The notes under the pieces: generated by a model
What the model saw: the letters and a program-made list of their open reading frames with translations, nothing else
Database searches by the model: none
What the model was told of the DNA's origin: nothing
In this document: piece after piece, positions 26,394 through 34,971 of the stretch
How positions within the stretch are numbered: the stretch's first letter is position 1
How the letters are laid out: every line of letters starts with the position of its first letter
Assembly: GCF_014211975.1 (NCBI RefSeq)
Contig: NZ_CP060084.1
Span: 1,674,001-1,738,000, forward strand
Length of the DNA: 64,000 nucleotides
Direction: 5' to 3'
DNA from: Teredinibacter haidensis
GTDB taxonomy: Bacteria > Pseudomonadota > Gammaproteobacteria > Pseudomonadales > Cellvibrionaceae
Translations under genes and position numbers: made by a program

Positions 26394-27064
26394 CTCGTCA
26401 GTCCCGTATCGACGGGAATGGGAAGGTAGTCACTAAGATCAAGGCGTTTCACTTTATCAAGCGCCATAGCCTGATGCGTTGTAAGCAGTATCAGCCCTCC
26501 CCTGCGCGCATGGAGACTTATCTGATCTTCCAAGGCCGCAACACCGCGCTTATCTATGGCGGTAAAAGGTTCGTCCAGAATCCATAGAGGAGCATGGCTC
26601 AGGTAGAGGCGCGCCAAAGCAACACGTCGCTGCTGCCCGGCAGACATCTGGTGACAAAGCACGTCTTCGTACCCTACGAGCCCTACCAAGCTTAGAGCTC
26701 TGCAGTAATCTTCACGCGAGGGTTGTGGCATATCGGTAAGAGACTTACGCCCATTCAGTCCGAAAAACCACTGTAGATTTTCCATTGCCGTTAAGGAGGC
26801 CTTTACAGCGGGGTGGTGGCCAATATACAACAACGACTCCCGAAGAGTTGCAGCATCGACGCCACCCTCCTGAGTCCAGGCGATATCACCACTGCTGACG
26901 GGTACAATGCCTACTAACATCTTTAGCAAGCTTGTCTTGCCTGCACCGTTTGGACCGGCGATTTGAATAATATCTCCGGAACCATATTGGGCAGAAACTC
27001 CCTCGAATAGCATTCGCTCATCGCGTTCACACGCCAGATTCGAGAGTGATAATTCAAAACGCAA
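26390..27064 (-). CDS. ccmA: Haem exporter ATPase CcmA
   Basis: An ABC ATPase of about 224 residues with Walker A GPNGAGKTSLLKML, signature-like MSAGQQRRVALARL and Walker B LWILDEPFTAID. These forms (MSAGQ, EPFTAID) are diagnostic of CcmA. The reading frame is open further up to an ATG at 27169, but the first 35 residues there do not look like CcmA. A TTG at 27064, directly before the expected LRFELSLSNLACERDER, gives the normal length, and a TATAAT box (27098-27103) lies inside the longer version. I therefore prefer the TTG; the exact start is uncertain. It is the first gene of the ccm operon. Confidence 0.9.
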   Translation of the reverse strand: MRFELSLSNLACERDERMLFEGVSAQYGSGDIIQIAGPNGAGKTSLLKMLVGIVPVSSGDIAWTQEGGVDAATLRESLLYIGHHPAVKASLTAMENLQWFFGLNGRKSLTDMPQPSREDYCRALSLVGLVGYEDVLCHQMSAGQQRRVALARLYLSHAPLWILDEPFTAIDKRGVAALEDQISLHARRGGLILLTTHQAMALDKVKRLDLSDYLPIPVDTGLTR

Positions 27065-27097
27065 GGATGAGCCCCGGTAAAAGTAAAAAAGACGACT

Positions 27098-27103
27098 ATT
27101 ATA
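27098..27103 (-). promoter_or_regulatory. Possible -10 box of the ccm operon
   Basis: On the minus strand TATAAT occurs about 35 bases before the proposed TTG start of ccmA. No good -35 hexamer is present at 16-18 bases further upstream, so the call is weak. It supports a ccmA start downstream of the longest open frame. Confidence 0.4.
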
Positions 27104-27198
27104 ACGATAAGCCCTAACTTTGGTATCAGTAATACGCCACAACTGCCGATAGACTAGGTGAGCCACCAATCAAATAAAGAAGAGCCTGTAAACGACCT

Positions 27199-28797
27199 AT
27201 GGATCTCCCCCCGCTTCACACGCTACCTGCACAGAAACAAAATGCGCTGACGAGTAAAGCGACTCCCCAATTAACACAACTTTCTGAAACACTCGTCGAC
27301 GTAAAACTTCAGGCCAGAGTTGAACAGGTTGTTCAGTTATCGGAGGCCCAGCGGCAAGCGCTTATTAAAGGCCTTTCACAATCCGAACTTAATTCAGCGA
27401 CCAATGCCACGACACAACAGCCGGTTAAAAGTTTATCTACACTAGTAAACGCTCCCGCTTTACAACTCGTGCGAATTTCCACACAAATACGAAGTGAATT
27501 ATTAAGTCGCAGCACAGAAACCCCACCCAATATTCCGCACAAATTACAACTTCTTACCGATATTAAAATACCTATCGGCAGCCAACTGGAAGTGTCTGTA
27601 CGCAAAGATGGCAATCTACAACTCTTAAACATAGTCTCACAAGACAAAATCCAGACGACACAGACCACTTTGGTAAAAACGGAAGCTTATACGCCCACAG
27701 ACAACACCGCGCGAACAAGAGTCCTGCAGGAAGCTCTGCGACGCCACCTTCCCTACGATCAACCACAGGCAAAAAATATTACCGCGATAAAAAACATAGC
27801 CGAAACCCTTTCAACATTGCCCACTAAAACTCAGAACTCACTACTAAGTACAAACACTGTCAAACTCATCCAAAAGGTTGTTCAGCCACTAACGGGTAAT
27901 AAGATGCAGCTGAACCCCAATGTGATAAAACAACTGTTAAACAATAGCGGTTTGTTTTTGGAAAGCACAATAAAACCCGAGACTCCCCCGCCAACAGTGG
28001 CACAATCAAATTTACTCTCTGGACAAGAGCTATCAAAGCAACCGAACAACCTAGATACCAAAAAATTGCTTCTGGATCTATTCCATCAATCATCGGCGAC
28101 AACAAAAGAAAATCATCTACCACTTACCGAACAAGCCAAGATGCAGGCGATAAAACCTGCCAACCTACAGCAAGCGTTGAGTGGCGCGGCAAGTAACCTT
28201 AGGGGGGTGGACTCTGTGTTAGCGGCGATAACGCACTTCAAAACACCCGCAAACCAAAACCTTACAAAATTAACAGAGATTCGCCAGCATCTGGCGCGAA
28301 CACTTGCCTCGGCATCAGCACTGGGCATAGCCAACATTACGTCCAACCAATTACGCCAGCTACTCAGCAATGCCCCCGAAGGACAAGCGGGTAACAGCTA
28401 CGCTTTTGATATTCCGCTTAGATTACAGGACCAGGTTCTACCACTGACCCTTCAACTTACACCCCACTATTATATCGAAGACGATGCAGGAGAAAACGCC
28501 AGTCAATCCAGCAGCAGAGAAGCAAAGAAACAAACTCGGTGGCAAATATTTATGGAGCTGGAGCTACCCGAGTTCGGCTGGCTGGCCACCGAAATATCCC
28601 TCACAGGAGACCATGTAAAAACACGCTTTTGGAGTGAAAGCGACAATATTAAAACACGAGCTAAAAACCGACTCGAATCATTGAAGAAAACACTGGAGAA
28701 AAACGGTCTTGAGGTTGATGACATCATCTTAGAGCCAGGGAATCCGCCGGCCAGAACCCAGCCAATCAGCCAGAGTCTTGTGGATATACGCACATGA
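27199..28797 (+). CDS. FliK-like flagellar hook-length control protein
   Basis: A 532-residue Gln-, Thr- and Asn-rich soluble protein. The long N-terminal part is low in recognisable structure. The C-terminal 110 residues (LPLTLQLTPHYYIEDD, then RWQIFMELELPEFGWLATEIS, VKTRFWSESDNIK, LKKTLEKNGLEVDDIIL) resemble the FliK C-terminal (Flg_hook) domain. It sits just beyond ccmA and is coupled to a FlhB-C-like gene by a 4-base overlap, the same arrangement I know from pseudomonads. Whether it controls hook length or belongs to another secretion system cannot be told here; no other flagellar genes are in the window. Confidence 0.75.
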   Translation: MDLPPLHTLPAQKQNALTSKATPQLTQLSETLVDVKLQARVEQVVQLSEAQRQALIKGLSQSELNSATNATTQQPVKSLSTLVNAPALQLVRISTQIRSELLSRSTETPPNIPHKLQLLTDIKIPIGSQLEVSVRKDGNLQLLNIVSQDKIQTTQTTLVKTEAYTPTDNTARTRVLQEALRRHLPYDQPQAKNITAIKNIAETLSTLPTKTQNSLLSTNTVKLIQKVVQPLTGNKMQLNPNVIKQLLNNSGLFLESTIKPETPPPTVAQSNLLSGQELSKQPNNLDTKKLLLDLFHQSSATTKENHLPLTEQAKMQAIKPANLQQALSGAASNLRGVDSVLAAITHFKTPANQNLTKLTEIRQHLARTLASASALGIANITSNQLRQLLSNAPEGQAGNSYAFDIPLRLQDQVLPLTLQLTPHYYIEDDAGENASQSSSREAKKQTRWQIFMELELPEFGWLATEISLTGDHVKTRFWSESDNIKTRAKNRLESLKKTLEKNGLEVDDIILEPGNPPARTQPISQSLVDIRT

Positions 28798-29063
28798 ATG
28801 AAACCGATAAGGCAACAAAAGCCGTCGCACTCTTCTACGACGGCCACCAAGCGCCAACGGTTACAGCGAGAGGTTACGGCGAACAAGGAGAAGAAATAAT
28901 TCGCCTCGCTCAGGAGGCTGGTGTCCCTTTATGCGAAAACGCGCCACTGGTTGAACTGCTTGCGCAACTGGAACTCGGTGACACAATTCCTGAGCAGGTT
29001 TATATCGCCGTTGCCCATATTTTGGCCTTCGCCTACGAGTTACAATTTACACACCAGGATTAG
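28794..29063 (+). CDS. FlhB C-terminal domain-like protein
   Basis: An 89-residue cytoplasmic protein matching the C-terminal export-gate domain of FlhB/EscU: AVALFYDGHQAPTVTARG, then IIRLAQEAGVPLCENAPLVELLAQLELGDTIPEQVY and AVAHILAFAYEL. It lacks the transmembrane part and the NPTH autocleavage site of full-length FlhB. Its ATG overlaps the FliK-like stop (ATGA). FlhB-C and FliK interact in substrate-specificity switching of flagellar export, so the pairing is meaningful, but the role of such stand-alone copies is not settled. Confidence 0.8.
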   Translation: MNETDKATKAVALFYDGHQAPTVTARGYGEQGEEIIRLAQEAGVPLCENAPLVELLAQLELGDTIPEQVYIAVAHILAFAYELQFTHQD

Positions 29064-29084
29064 CCTTTCCCCCAACAGAACCGC

Positions 29085-29090
29085 TATAAT
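29085..29090 (+). promoter_or_regulatory. Possible -10 box for ppnP
   Basis: TATAAT lies 28 bases before the ppnP start in the short gap after the FlhB-like gene. The -35 region (TTAGCC at a 19-base spacing) is poor. A GGAG follows at 29106-29109. Confidence 0.45.
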
Positions 29091-29117
29091 CCCGCGCCTT
29101 ATTCTGGAGAAATGACT

Positions 29118-29402
29118 ATGTTAGACGTAAACGAATACTTTGACGGCAACGTTAAATCTATTGCCTTTAAGACCGCAACCCTGCCCGCCACCGTGGGCGT
29201 AATGGCTGCAGGCGAATACACTTTTGGCACAGATTGCCGCGAGATTATGACGGTTGTCAGTGGCGAGCTTGTCGTAAAATTACCGGGACGGGACGACTGG
29301 CAAACCTATATTTCCGGCCAGACATTTGAAGTGGAAGCGAATCAAAGTTTCGATTTAAAAGTGACCGTTAACACAGCCTACCTGTGCCAGTACGACCGCT
29401 AG
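29118..29402 (+). CDS. ppnP: Pyrimidine/purine nucleoside phosphorylase PpnP
   Basis: A 94-residue cupin-fold protein of the DUF1255/PpnP family (E. coli YaiE): MLDVNEYFDGNVKSIAF, TVGVMAAGEYTFGT, and a conserved SGELVVKLPG and FDLKV. The family catalyses phosphorolysis of several nucleosides. The ATG at 29118 is preferred over that at 29112 because GGAG lies eight bases before it, and two bases before the other. It converges with the histidine kinase gene, overlapping its 3' end by 4 bases. Confidence 0.93.
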   Translation: MLDVNEYFDGNVKSIAFKTATLPATVGVMAAGEYTFGTDCREIMTVVSGELVVKLPGRDDWQTYISGQTFEVEANQSFDLKVTVNTAYLCQYDR

Positions 29403-30877
29403 AAGCATTCAGTACTTTGAGCGATGGGCAGCACAACAGTAAACGTGCTGCCCATCCCGTAGGTACTTTGCACATCGATAGAACCCTCCAGCACCACGAC
29501 CAGCTCATCGACCAAGGCGAGTCCCAAACCCGTCCCCTGTATTCCGCGATTCTGGCTTTCTCGTACCTGGCTGTATTCCTGAAATAAGCTACTAATCTGT
29601 TCTTCGGGTATTCCTACTCCTGTATCTGCGACACGCATAATGAAGGTATCGCCTTTACTACCAATAGACAGGCCAACTGTTACACTGCCCGTCTTGGTAT
29701 ATTTGATGGCGTTGGAAACGAGATTAACCAATATCTGTCTCACTTTTCGTTTGTCGCTGCGCACGCGCATCTCTTCTTCATAGCTCACGTTATACTCGAG
29801 GCGGTTAACCTCCGAGAGATAGCTCATTTGCTCGTGAATATCGTTAACAACAGAAGACATCTCAAAAGATTCGAGTTCAACCGTCATTTTCCCTGCCTCG
29901 ATTTTTGAAATATCTAAAGTATCAGAAATCAATTCATTTAATTGAAGACCGGCAACTTTAATACCGCGTAACGCGCTCGTATCCGCCTCTTCCAAACTTT
30001 CTGCTGATCGACACAGAATTAAATCGGAGTAGCCGACAATTGCGTTTAAAGGTGTTCGAAGTTCATGCATCATTTTCGCGTAAAAATCCCGCCGCGCCTC
30101 TGCTCGAGTAATACGAGCATGCGCTTGTGCTTGTTTTTGCTCGGTGGCATTAAAGGCATACCCTATAGCAGTCGTTTCATCCATCTCCTCCAAAGGATGA
30201 AAATGCCAGCTAAACCAGCTGCTATGCGCTTCTATTTCAACATGGGTAATACTTTGCCCCTGAGTGCAACATCGCAAACAGATATTTGCTAGATCCGGTG
30301 GAAATATTTTTGCTCGCCCTTGCTCATCAAAGCCGTAACCCAACAGTAATTCCTGCATTGCCGGGTTTCCAAACAACATCTGCCCCTCCCTGTCAAACTC
30401 GGCTATGGCGGCGGGATTTTTGTCCACAAAGCATGCGAATTTTTCCAGCTCGGCGACATTGTGTTGCAGCTGTCTGTTTTCTGAGAAAGTGATGAGGTGA
30501 TGGGTTAAACCATTTCCGAGAATAGGGATAATTCTATAATCGACGCTGATATATTCACCGGAACCATCCAACCAACAAGTAGAATTCATTGTATTAGACG
30601 ATGCCTCATCGACAAGTATCAGCGGGCAATCACATGCCTCATGCTCGAACTCACGCACCGGTATACAGAGAACATCATGGACATTTTTGTACTCTACTGC
30701 AGATAAAGACCAGCCAATTATTTCGTTGGCTTTTTCCGATAGCCATATAACGTCTCCACTCTCTCCCAACGCGATCAGACCATCCGGCCACTGCAACAGC
30801 CATTGCCGCCATTCATCTTCTATAAGAAAAGCATTCTTTGCTGCACTAACTTTATTTTCGGTTTTTTTATTATCCAT
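29399..30877 (-). CDS. PAS-domain sensor histidine kinase
   Basis: A 492-residue kinase without transmembrane segments. It has two PAS-like regions (about residues 25-130 and 140-250; the second starts FVDKNPAAIAEFDREGQ), then the HisKA H-box FYAKMMHELRTPLNAIVGYSDL (H about 270), N-box LVNLVSNAIKYTK, G1 ADTGVGIPEE and G2 GIQGTGLGLALV. It is a cytoplasmic sensor that autophosphorylates on His; no receiver domain is attached and no response regulator is adjacent. Its start overlaps the HD-GYP stop by one base (TAATG), so it is translationally coupled to it, suggesting that the kinase is tied to c-di-GMP signalling (inference). Confidence 0.9.
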   Translation of the reverse strand: MDNKKTENKVSAAKNAFLIEDEWRQWLLQWPDGLIALGESGDVIWLSEKANEIIGWSLSAVEYKNVHDVLCIPVREFEHEACDCPLILVDEASSNTMNSTCWLDGSGEYISVDYRIIPILGNGLTHHLITFSENRQLQHNVAELEKFACFVDKNPAAIAEFDREGQMLFGNPAMQELLLGYGFDEQGRAKIFPPDLANICLRCCTQGQSITHVEIEAHSSWFSWHFHPLEEMDETTAIGYAFNATEQKQAQAHARITRAEARRDFYAKMMHELRTPLNAIVGYSDLILCRSAESLEEADTSALRGIKVAGLQLNELISDTLDISKIEAGKMTVELESFEMSSVVNDIHEQMSYLSEVNRLEYNVSYEEEMRVRSDKRKVRQILVNLVSNAIKYTKTGSVTVGLSIGSKGDTFIMRVADTGVGIPEEQISSLFQEYSQVRESQNRGIQGTGLGLALVDELVVVLEGSIDVQSTYGMGSTFTVVLPIAQSTECF

Positions 30878-32136
30878 TACTCAAATACCGAAAACAGCTT
30901 TCGTTCGAAATCATCCTTCGGGTCACCAGGCTCAATTAATTCGGTAATTTTTCTCTTTGGGTCGTTCCCCTCACGCAAATCGATCACGAAAGGGTCAGCA
31001 AGTACTTTATTTTTGCTGTCGTAAAATACCCGAATAATCGGTTCCAAATGAGCATCGGCAAAAACCTGTTCAACAACCGCTTTCTCTCCGGTATCAAGCC
31101 TTACTGCACTGGTAACTGGGTAGATACCCAAAAGACTAATAAAAGCAGCCACAACTTCGGGGTCAAACTTACCCTGCTCCGCTTCTTTGTACAGTAAACG
31201 CAAGGCGTTTGTCGGAAGCATGCCGGGCTTATCCGTTAACTGATGAATACATTCATCATAGGAATCTACAACAGCAAGAATTTTTGCTGCAGGATGAAGT
31301 TGCCTGCCCTTAAGTCCGGCCGGATAGCCGCTGCCATCACAACGCTCATGATGTTCTCTAACAAGGCGTAAGACCCGTTCGGAAAGCGTAGTAGCGCCCA
31401 GCATTTTCAGGCCTATATCCAAATGCGAGCAAACGAGCCTCTGTTCCGTTGGCGTGTAGTGCGAACGCTTACCCATAAGGTTCAGCGGTAACTGTAGCCA
31501 GCCGCTATCGTGAAGTAATGCGGCCAGACCCAGTGCAGAACGATCCTCTTCGGGGAGCCCCTGAGTAACCGCTACATTAAGCGCAAGGCAAAAAACACTA
31601 AAGCTATGATCAACCAGCTTTTGTGATTTCCTGCTCAGGTGAACAAGATTCAACAGCGCCTGATTGTTTCGTTCAAGGCTTTCTACCGTGTCATCAATTA
31701 GCGGCTGAAGCTCTTCCAAAGAAACGGTTTGATTGCTATCCAGCCGAGCGTTCAATTGACTAACGGCGGTCTGTATTTGGCTACGGATCAGGCGAGCCTT
31801 GTGCATCTCCCGCTCTAAAGCTTGCACTGGGGTATCGATATTCGGCTTCGAAGTACTCTTTTGCTCAAACGAGGACGCACTTCGGATTTCATCCGCTTCT
31901 AGATTTGAAACCGGTGTTTTCTTACTAGGGCTTTCGGGATGAACCCCTTTCTCCAGGTCGACAACCAACATTTTAACGCCAGCCTTTTGCAGCATCGCGA
32001 CTTCACTGGAATTTTTAATAATCCGCGTATGCTTTATAAACGGGCTGTCGATCCATGGGATATCAAGCTTTACCACGTACATGCCGGGCAAAAGTTGATC
32101 AATTGCAATAGCCCTGATACGACGACTTGAACTCAT
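30877..32136 (-). CDS. DUF3391 / HD-GYP protein, partly degenerate
   Basis: A 419-residue protein with an N-terminal DUF3391 domain (IDQLLPGMYVVKLDIPWIDSPF, residues 10-60) and a C-terminal HD-GYP phosphodiesterase domain. The HD motif reads LLHDSGWLQLP (H209, D210): the Lys of the usual HDIGK is missing. The second half keeps REHHERCDGSGYPAGLKG, so GYP is present. HD-GYP enzymes hydrolyse c-di-GMP to GMP; the altered HD motif may weaken or abolish activity, or it may only change metal handling. The start at 32136 begins right before the DUF3391 domain; an ATG at 32172 would add 12 residues. It is followed by a coupled histidine kinase. Confidence 0.88.
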   Translation of the reverse strand: MSSSRRIRAIAIDQLLPGMYVVKLDIPWIDSPFIKHTRIIKNSSEVAMLQKAGVKMLVVDLEKGVHPESPSKKTPVSNLEADEIRSASSFEQKSTSKPNIDTPVQALEREMHKARLIRSQIQTAVSQLNARLDSNQTVSLEELQPLIDDTVESLERNNQALLNLVHLSRKSQKLVDHSFSVFCLALNVAVTQGLPEEDRSALGLAALLHDSGWLQLPLNLMGKRSHYTPTEQRLVCSHLDIGLKMLGATTLSERVLRLVREHHERCDGSGYPAGLKGRQLHPAAKILAVVDSYDECIHQLTDKPGMLPTNALRLLYKEAEQGKFDPEVVAAFISLLGIYPVTSAVRLDTGEKAVVEQVFADAHLEPIIRVFYDSKNKVLADPFVIDLREGNDPKRKITELIEPGDPKDDFERKLFSVFE

Positions 32137-32404
32137 AATAATTACAACAAATAAGATGTAAGATCTAAGCAAGTATAGATTGTGCCTGATGGGTAGCTGG
32201 ATAAAATTTCACCTACTTACAGAAAACTTAACTGACCCAAATTAGGATACCTTTGATAACTCGCTCGAGTGCTGCACCCGCTCGACTCCAACACTCAGCC
32301 CTCGGTTGGGAAAATCCATATGCATTTATGCAGCTCTTAGATACAATTTGACCGCCGTTACGACAGCATTTGGCAGCTAGACCCATTATCCAACAGGCAA
32401 ATCA

Positions 32405-33316
32405 ATGAGTAATTCCGCTGTACCCTTTCCCTCAAAAGTACAAATATTCTGGTTAGCCATACGCCCAAAGACCTTACCTGCATCGTTAAGCCCTGTTTTG
32501 CTGGGAACGGCCAGCGTACCTTTTGAACAACTAAACTGGCTGCTGGTTATCTGTGCTTTCGGCTGCGCCGTGTTTTTACAGATAACGGTGAATCTCGCAA
32601 ACGATTTTTTTGACGCCAAAAATGGCGTAGATAGTGACCAACGCCTGGGCCCCGTCCGAGTAACACAATCACAACTGGCATCACCGATGCAAATGGCCTG
32701 TGGCATCGTTTTATTCGTGCTCCTCAGTATTCTTTGCGGCCTTGTATTGATCGTATACAGTGATTGGCTAATGCTCGGTGTCGGTGTTTTGTGTGTATTG
32801 GCTGCGCTAGGCTACAGCGGAGGCCCCTACCCCATTGCCTCTCATGGCCTGGGCGAGATAGCGGTGCTTATTTTCTTTGGCTGGGTTGCAGTTATGGGCA
32901 GCTTTTACATCCAGACCCAAAGCCTGAATGGGCAACTATTTACACTCGCCACGGCTCTAGGCTTGGTTCTCGCTGCAGTTATGCTTGTGAACAATATTCG
33001 CGACATACCCACAGACAGAAGCGCAGGCAAAACAACCCTCGCGGTACGTCTGGGCAATAAAAACAGTAAAGTGGTTTTTACTGGCTTATTTGTGGTCGCA
33101 GCGGTCTTGCACTGCCTCGCATTTACGGCCTTTACAAACGATTACCCCATTATTCTTACGACAGTACCTATTGTCTTGTGCTTCCCGTTTGCCCATAAAA
33201 TCTGCTCCAAAATGTGGATTTCCGAAGGTGCGGCGCTAAACCCCCTACTCGCCAGTACAGCGCAGCTCAGTATGCTCTATAGTGTTAGCACAAGCCTTCT
33301 CCTCCTGATCTACTAA
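32405..33316 (+). CDS. menA: 1,4-dihydroxy-2-naphthoate octaprenyltransferase MenA
   Basis: A 303-residue UbiA-family prenyltransferase with about nine transmembrane helices. The first Asp-rich motif is NLANDFFDAKNGVDSD and the second is NNIRDIPTDRSAGKTTLAVRLG, both typical of MenA; LPASLSPVLLGTA near the N terminus fits too. It attaches a polyprenyl chain to 1,4-dihydroxy-2-naphthoate in menaquinone synthesis. No other men gene lies in the window, so menaquinone is expected only if the rest of the pathway is elsewhere. The divergent HD-GYP gene starts about 230 bases upstream. Confidence 0.9.
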   Translation: MSNSAVPFPSKVQIFWLAIRPKTLPASLSPVLLGTASVPFEQLNWLLVICAFGCAVFLQITVNLANDFFDAKNGVDSDQRLGPVRVTQSQLASPMQMACGIVLFVLLSILCGLVLIVYSDWLMLGVGVLCVLAALGYSGGPYPIASHGLGEIAVLIFFGWVAVMGSFYIQTQSLNGQLFTLATALGLVLAAVMLVNNIRDIPTDRSAGKTTLAVRLGNKNSKVVFTGLFVVAAVLHCLAFTAFTNDYPIILTTVPIVLCFPFAHKICSKMWISEGAALNPLLASTAQLSMLYSVSTSLLLLIY

Positions 33317-33384
33317 AAACTGTGTCCCCTATTTGAGCGCACCCGGGTAATATAAATGTCACTAAAAGGTCTTATTGTTCAACT

Positions 33385-34956
33385 ATGGAAACCGATGCGA
33401 TAGACCGACCCAAAAACAAAAAAAACAGCGGCAGCAGTTCCCAGACCAGTGAACTGGCTGCTCTTATGCACAGGCTTATCGAGTTGCGACACGATATGGT
33501 GGAGTTTGCACAGGAACGATTAGTCGACTACGTCGATTTTTATCCTAACCATTCATACACGCCAAGCGCATGGAATTTAGCCCAATACCTATCCTTAAGA
33601 CGCCACGATCTGCGCACCCTGCAAACGCAGCTGACCTACAATGGCTTATCCTCACTCGGACACTCAGAAGCTCATATTCTGCAAACAATCAATAATCTGA
33701 TCCGCATTCTCAGTCTAAGCCTCAATACCCAAAACCCAGAATTGCCGACAGACGTACCCTGCATCGATTACTACGCAGGCATGCTCAACCTAGTACAAAA
33801 CACAGACGCCATTTTTGGTCCGCCCGCCATTAACCGCAGCGTAAGAATAATGGTGACCCTCCCCGGGCACTCCGCTACCGATTACGCCCTGATTTCCGAT
33901 CTTGTACGTACAGGGATGAACTGCGCGCGAATCAATTGCGCTCACGATTCACCCGATGCCTGGCTCGCCATGATCGGGCACGTACGTCGAGCGGAAAGTG
34001 AATACAAACGCAGCTGCAAAGTCTTGATGGATCTCTCGGGGCATAAAATACGCACAGGCCCAATGGAGAGCGAAAGCACCCCAGAGGCGCGTACTCGAAA
34101 AACTAGAGCCAACGCAATCCGTGTAAGTTTCGGAGAAAAAATAACCCTTTCTCAAACGGCAAAACAGAGTAAGCCCGCAACAGAGAAGAAAAATGCCGTT
34201 TTGTCCTGCACCTGCCCCAACATATTCGACTTTATTTCACCCGGTGAAGCGGTGTGGATAGACGATGGAAAAATCGGCACGATTATCGAGTCAGTCAATG
34301 AGCAACAAGCCATCCTGAGAGTTACCCACGCGGGGCCAAAGGGCGGCCGTATCAAGCCCGATAAAGGCTTAAACTTCCCTGAAACAGCATTAAAACTACC
34401 GGCGCTGAGTGAAGCCGATATTCAAAATCTCGATTTTGTAGCTCTGCACGCCGATATGGTGGGCTTCTCCTTCGTGCAAAGTCTAAGCGATATGAACCAA
34501 CTGATCGAAGAATTAAGCAAGCGCGACGCAGGTATGATGCCTATTATCGCAAAAATTGAAACGCGCAGAGCGGTACAGAAACTGCCCGAGATATTACTCG
34601 GCAGTATCGGGCGACACCCTATCGGAGTCATGATCGCTCGCGGCGACCTCGCCGTAGAGCTGGGAGCCGAGCGAATGGCTGAAGTGCAAGAAGAGCTATT
34701 GTGGATATGCGAAGCGGCCCACGTACCCGTTATTTGGGCAACACAGGTTCTTGAGAGTCTTGCGAAAAAAGGCATCGCATCGCGACCAGAATTAACCGAC
34801 GCTGCAATGGGTGAGAGGGCCGAGTGCGTTATGCTAAATAAAGGGCCCTATATTCTCGACGCAGTTCACACACTTGCAGACATCCTCTCCAGAATGGAAG
34901 CTCATCAAATGAAAAAGCGCTCACAATTGCGAGCGCTTTCCTGGTGGAGAGGTTAA
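33385..34956 (+). CDS. Pyruvate kinase-like protein lacking the C-terminal domain
   Basis: A 523-residue cytoplasmic protein with an unusual N-terminal helical extension of about 140 residues (ELAALMHRLIELRHDMVEFAQ) before a pyruvate kinase barrel. Barrel motifs are VRIMVTLPGHSATDYALI and TGMNCARINCAHD (usual T-I-G-P and N-x-S-H-G), KVLMDLSGHKIRTGP, VWIDDGKIGT, LNFPETALKLPALSEADI, PIIAKIETRRAVQKLPEIL, GVMIARGDLAVELGAERMAEVQEELL and WATQVLESLAKKGIASRPELTDAAMGERAE. The protein ends shortly after the barrel, so the regulatory C-terminal domain is absent. Active-site Lys, Glu and Asp look conserved, but with changed loops. Activity as a pyruvate kinase is plausible, not certain. Confidence 0.8.
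   Translation: METDAIDRPKNKKNSGSSSQTSELAALMHRLIELRHDMVEFAQERLVDYVDFYPNHSYTPSAWNLAQYLSLRRHDLRTLQTQLTYNGLSSLGHSEAHILQTINNLIRILSLSLNTQNPELPTDVPCIDYYAGMLNLVQNTDAIFGPPAINRSVRIMVTLPGHSATDYALISDLVRTGMNCARINCAHDSPDAWLAMIGHVRRAESEYKRSCKVLMDLSGHKIRTGPMESESTPEARTRKTRANAIRVSFGEKITLSQTAKQSKPATEKKNAVLSCTCPNIFDFISPGEAVWIDDGKIGTIIESVNEQQAILRVTHAGPKGGRIKPDKGLNFPETALKLPALSEADIQNLDFVALHADMVGFSFVQSLSDMNQLIEELSKRDAGMMPIIAKIETRRAVQKLPEILLGSIGRHPIGVMIARGDLAVELGAERMAEVQEELLWICEAAHVPVIWATQVLESLAKKGIASRPELTDAAMGERAECVMLNKGPYILDAVHTLADILSRMEAHQMKKRSQLRALSWWRG
34914..34939 (-). terminator. Terminator for GH27 embedded in the pyruvate kinase-like gene
   Basis: A 9-bp stem (AAAGCGCTC / GAGCGCTTT) with an 8-base loop is followed on the minus strand by TTTTTC. 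It lies 30-60 bases beyond the alpha-galactosidase stop codon and inside the last codons of the convergent pyruvate kinase-like gene. It could also terminate plus-strand transcripts, with a weaker U-tract. Confidence 0.7.
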
Positions 34957-34971
34957 ACCTGAGAGGACGAA

